Position numbers and translations under genes: made by a program | From: Candidatus Microgenomates bacterium | Lineage (GTDB): Bacteria > Patescibacteriota > Microgenomatia > 2-02-FULL-39-11 | DNA: 5,179 bases | Direction of reading: 5' to 3' | Assembly (NCBI GenBank): GCA_022866885.1 | Contig: JALHWS010000165.1 | Location: 1 to 5,179, forward strand | The notes under the pieces: generated by a model | What the model was told of the DNA's origin: nothing | The model's input: the letters and a program-made list of their open reading frames with translations, nothing else | The model's database searches: none | Shown: one piece after another, positions 4,362 to 5,179 of the stretch | Layout of the letters: each line of letters begins with the position of its first letter | Position numbering within the stretch: the stretch's first letter is position 1

Positions 4362-4581
4362 CTTGACCGCCTTTAGTAATTCTTTTTCCCTTATTTGAAC
4401 AATCTCTTTTTCTTTTTGATTTTTGAATTTTGGATTTGTTATTTCTTATTCTCGCTTCTCCTCTTGTCGCGCATTGCAGGTGTATCTCCACTCCCTCTCT
4501 GGCATATTTTGCCAGTGTCCCGCCTGGGCCGAAAGATTCATCATCCGGATGGGCAAAGACAGCTAATAATTTTTTTGTCAT
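4252..4581 (-). CDS. PIG-L deacetylase, N-terminal fragment (frame 1)
   Basis: Open for 109 codons from ATG 4581. Homologous content is limited to about the first 45 residues: LLAVFAHPDDESFGPGGTLA, with zinc ligands expected at His11 and Asp14 and a general base at Asp13, and then the CATRGEA strand. From about residue 46 the translation is repeat-derived (NNKSKIQKSK) and then meaningless until the stop. The start has only a weak GGA 3-4 nt upstream. Confidence 0.7.
   Translation of the reverse strand: MTKKLLAVFAHPDDESFGPGGTLAKYAREGVEIHLQCATRGEARIRNNKSKIQKSKRKRDCSNKGKRITKGGQGVGDCQSGVFGFYRRTTMQCHLPSTGGKNHQEDKRV
4404..4440. repeat. A/T-rich low-complexity repeat at the PIG-L frameshift
   Basis: The plus strand has short tandem units CTTTTT, GATTTTT, GAATTTT and GGATTTG. 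On the coding strand this reads as AAATCCAAAATTCAAAAATC and similar, giving NKSKIQKSK. PIG-L proteins usually have few residues between TRGEA and the REKEL helix, so about 20 residues look inserted. Similar ATTTTGAATTTTGGATTT strings are common intergenic repeats in some bacteria (recalled). Its homopolymers make it the likely site of the frame change. Confidence 0.6.
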
Positions 4582-4590
4582 ATTTCCAAG

Positions 4591-4622
4591 TTAGTCTAAT
4601 TAGTCAAATTTGACTAATAGTC
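4591..4622. repeat. TAGTC repeat cluster with a 20-bp perfect palindrome at the gene junction
   Basis: ATTAGTCAAATTTGACTAAT (4599-4618) is a perfect palindrome. TTAGTC also occurs at 4591-4596 and TAGTC at 4618-4622, so four copies (three direct, one inverted) lie within 32 bp. The cluster covers the last codons and stop of the GNAT gene and half of the 22-nt gap before the PIG-L start. No T-run follows, so it is unlikely to be a terminator. It could be a protein-binding site or another dispersed repeat family. Confidence 0.7.
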
Positions 4623-5179
4623 ACTCTATACAGTTTCCTCTCTTTCCCTCCTAAATCATACTTATACTTTTCATCTCCCCGCAGGAAATCAAAGACCTTT
4701 TTTTCTTTTTCTATAGCTTCTTTTATGGCATAGGCTTTGATTATCAAACCTGGAGATAAATATGAAAATTCAGGATCATATCCGGAATTATACAACAAAT
4801 ATTCATCCTTAAATTCAAAAATCATCACTCCGGCGATAATCTTACCTTCTAGCTCCAGATATCTCATTCTCACATTTCCCACCTTTATTATTTCCCTAAA
4901 AAAACTCTTCATTTCTTCTGTTAAAAAATGCTTTTTCCCCATGTTGGAGATCTCCATTAGCCTTAAGAAGGTTTCCGTTCTCTCTCCTTTGTCACTACTG
5001 ATTATTTTAATTCCCGCTTCTTCCGCTTTTCGCAGTTTCCTCCGTAGTTCATGCCGGTTATGCCGATCAAGCTGTCCCAGATATTCTTCCCAGGTTACCG
5101 GAAGCTCCAGATACGGCGCCGCATCCACTTCTTCTATCTTTCCTCCTAATTCTCTCAAAATCCCCAAACTCGGCGAATC
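4604..5179 (-). CDS. FemAB/CelD-like GNAT acyltransferase, 5' part outside the window
   Basis: The C-terminal 191 residues are visible, and the frame stays open to the window edge (first residues DSPSLG), so the real start lies beyond 5179; the TTG at 5167 is only an internal codon. Numbered from the first visible residue: LPVTWEEYLGQL (26-37), then the Arg-rich helix RHNRHELRRKLRK (39-51), the strand pair RYLELEGKIIAGVMIF (106-121), NSGYDPEFSYLSPGLII (131-147) and DFLRGDEKYKYDLG (164-177). The SPG and DFLRGDE.YK blocks are typical of the Acetyltransf_6 (CelD/BcsL, FemAB-like) fold. Such proteins transfer acyl or aminoacyl groups in envelope polysaccharide or peptidoglycan synthesis, usually with 330-380 residues, so roughly half is missing here. 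Donor and acceptor cannot be inferred. The adjacent deacetylase supports an amino-sugar modification role. Confidence 0.88.
   Translation of the reverse strand, partial: DSPSLGILRELGGKIEEVDAAPYLELPVTWEEYLGQLDRHNRHELRRKLRKAEEAGIKIISSDKGERTETFLRLMEISNMGKKHFLTEEMKSFFREIIKVGNVRMRYLELEGKIIAGVMIFEFKDEYLLYNSGYDPEFSYLSPGLIIKAYAIKEAIEKEKKVFDFLRGDEKYKYDLGGKERKLYRVTISQI

Larger units (their letters stand above)
3840..4581 (-). pseudogene. PIG-L family (LmbE-like) deacetylase gene split by a +1 frameshift
   Basis: Zn-dependent N-deacetylases of this family act on GlcNAc-type sugars in lipid or small-molecule glycoconjugates (PIG-L, MshB, BshB). The N-terminal motif AHPDDE (residues 10-15) is read from ATG 4581. 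The second zinc/catalytic motif GHLDH lies in a different frame downstream. Total length is 742 nt, one base more than a multiple of three. Deleting one base in the A-rich stretch restores a single reading frame of about 246 residues, normal for the family. The frames must switch between the in-frame stop at 4448-4446 and the conserved block near 4360. The most likely site is the run of A tracts at 4404-4420. A real disabling mutation, a sequencing/assembly homopolymer error and ribosomal frameshifting are all possible; an error or a recent mutation seems likeliest because both halves are well conserved. It sits 22 nt after the GNAT gene, probably cotranscribed. Confidence 0.85.

Noticed and set aside
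5165..5167. TTG as the start of the GNAT gene
   Set aside because: The frame continues open to the window edge and the family needs a long N-terminal half; no SD is near.
1..5179. CRISPR array, transposase, phage or defence genes
   Set aside because: No regularly spaced repeats and no such protein motifs in any convincing frame.

Overview
The window is bacterial, moderately AT-rich and gene-dense. It holds seven protein genes, six on the minus strand and one on the plus strand, and no rRNA, tRNA, CRISPR array or transposase. Several short GC-rich palindromes and low-complexity repeats lie between and inside genes. In-frame repeat peptides such as PPAGG and LPAQAG, together with the housekeeping and envelope gene set, suggest a Patescibacteria/CPR-type genome. 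That assignment is an inference from style, not from a marker gene.

Left block (1-1810, minus): an RNA m5C methyltransferase of the NOL1/NOP2/Sun family is followed 26 nt later by a thioredoxin reductase gene whose 3' end runs off the window. Neither has a visible Shine-Dalgarno (SD) sequence. Middle (1811-3240): a divergent promoter region, then the only plus-strand gene, a multi-pass membrane protein resembling ECF-transporter S components. It converges with peptidyl-tRNA hydrolase (pth), with only 5 nt between stop codons.

Right block (3241-5179, minus): a small DUF4870-type membrane protein forms what looks like a complete transcription unit. It has a sigma70-like promoter overlapping the upstream stop codon, a leader of about 150 nt made of two long hairpins, an exceptionally strong SD and an intrinsic terminator. 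Upstream is a frameshifted PIG-L-family deacetylase gene, preceded 22 nt away by the C-terminal part of a FemAB/CelD-like GNAT acyltransferase. These two probably form an envelope or glycoconjugate-modifying operon.

Two themes deserve attention. Unrelated short repeats have entered at least three coding sequences (trxB, the membrane protein, PIG-L), in-frame in two and associated with a frameshift in the third. The DUF4870 gene also has an elaborate structured 5' leader.
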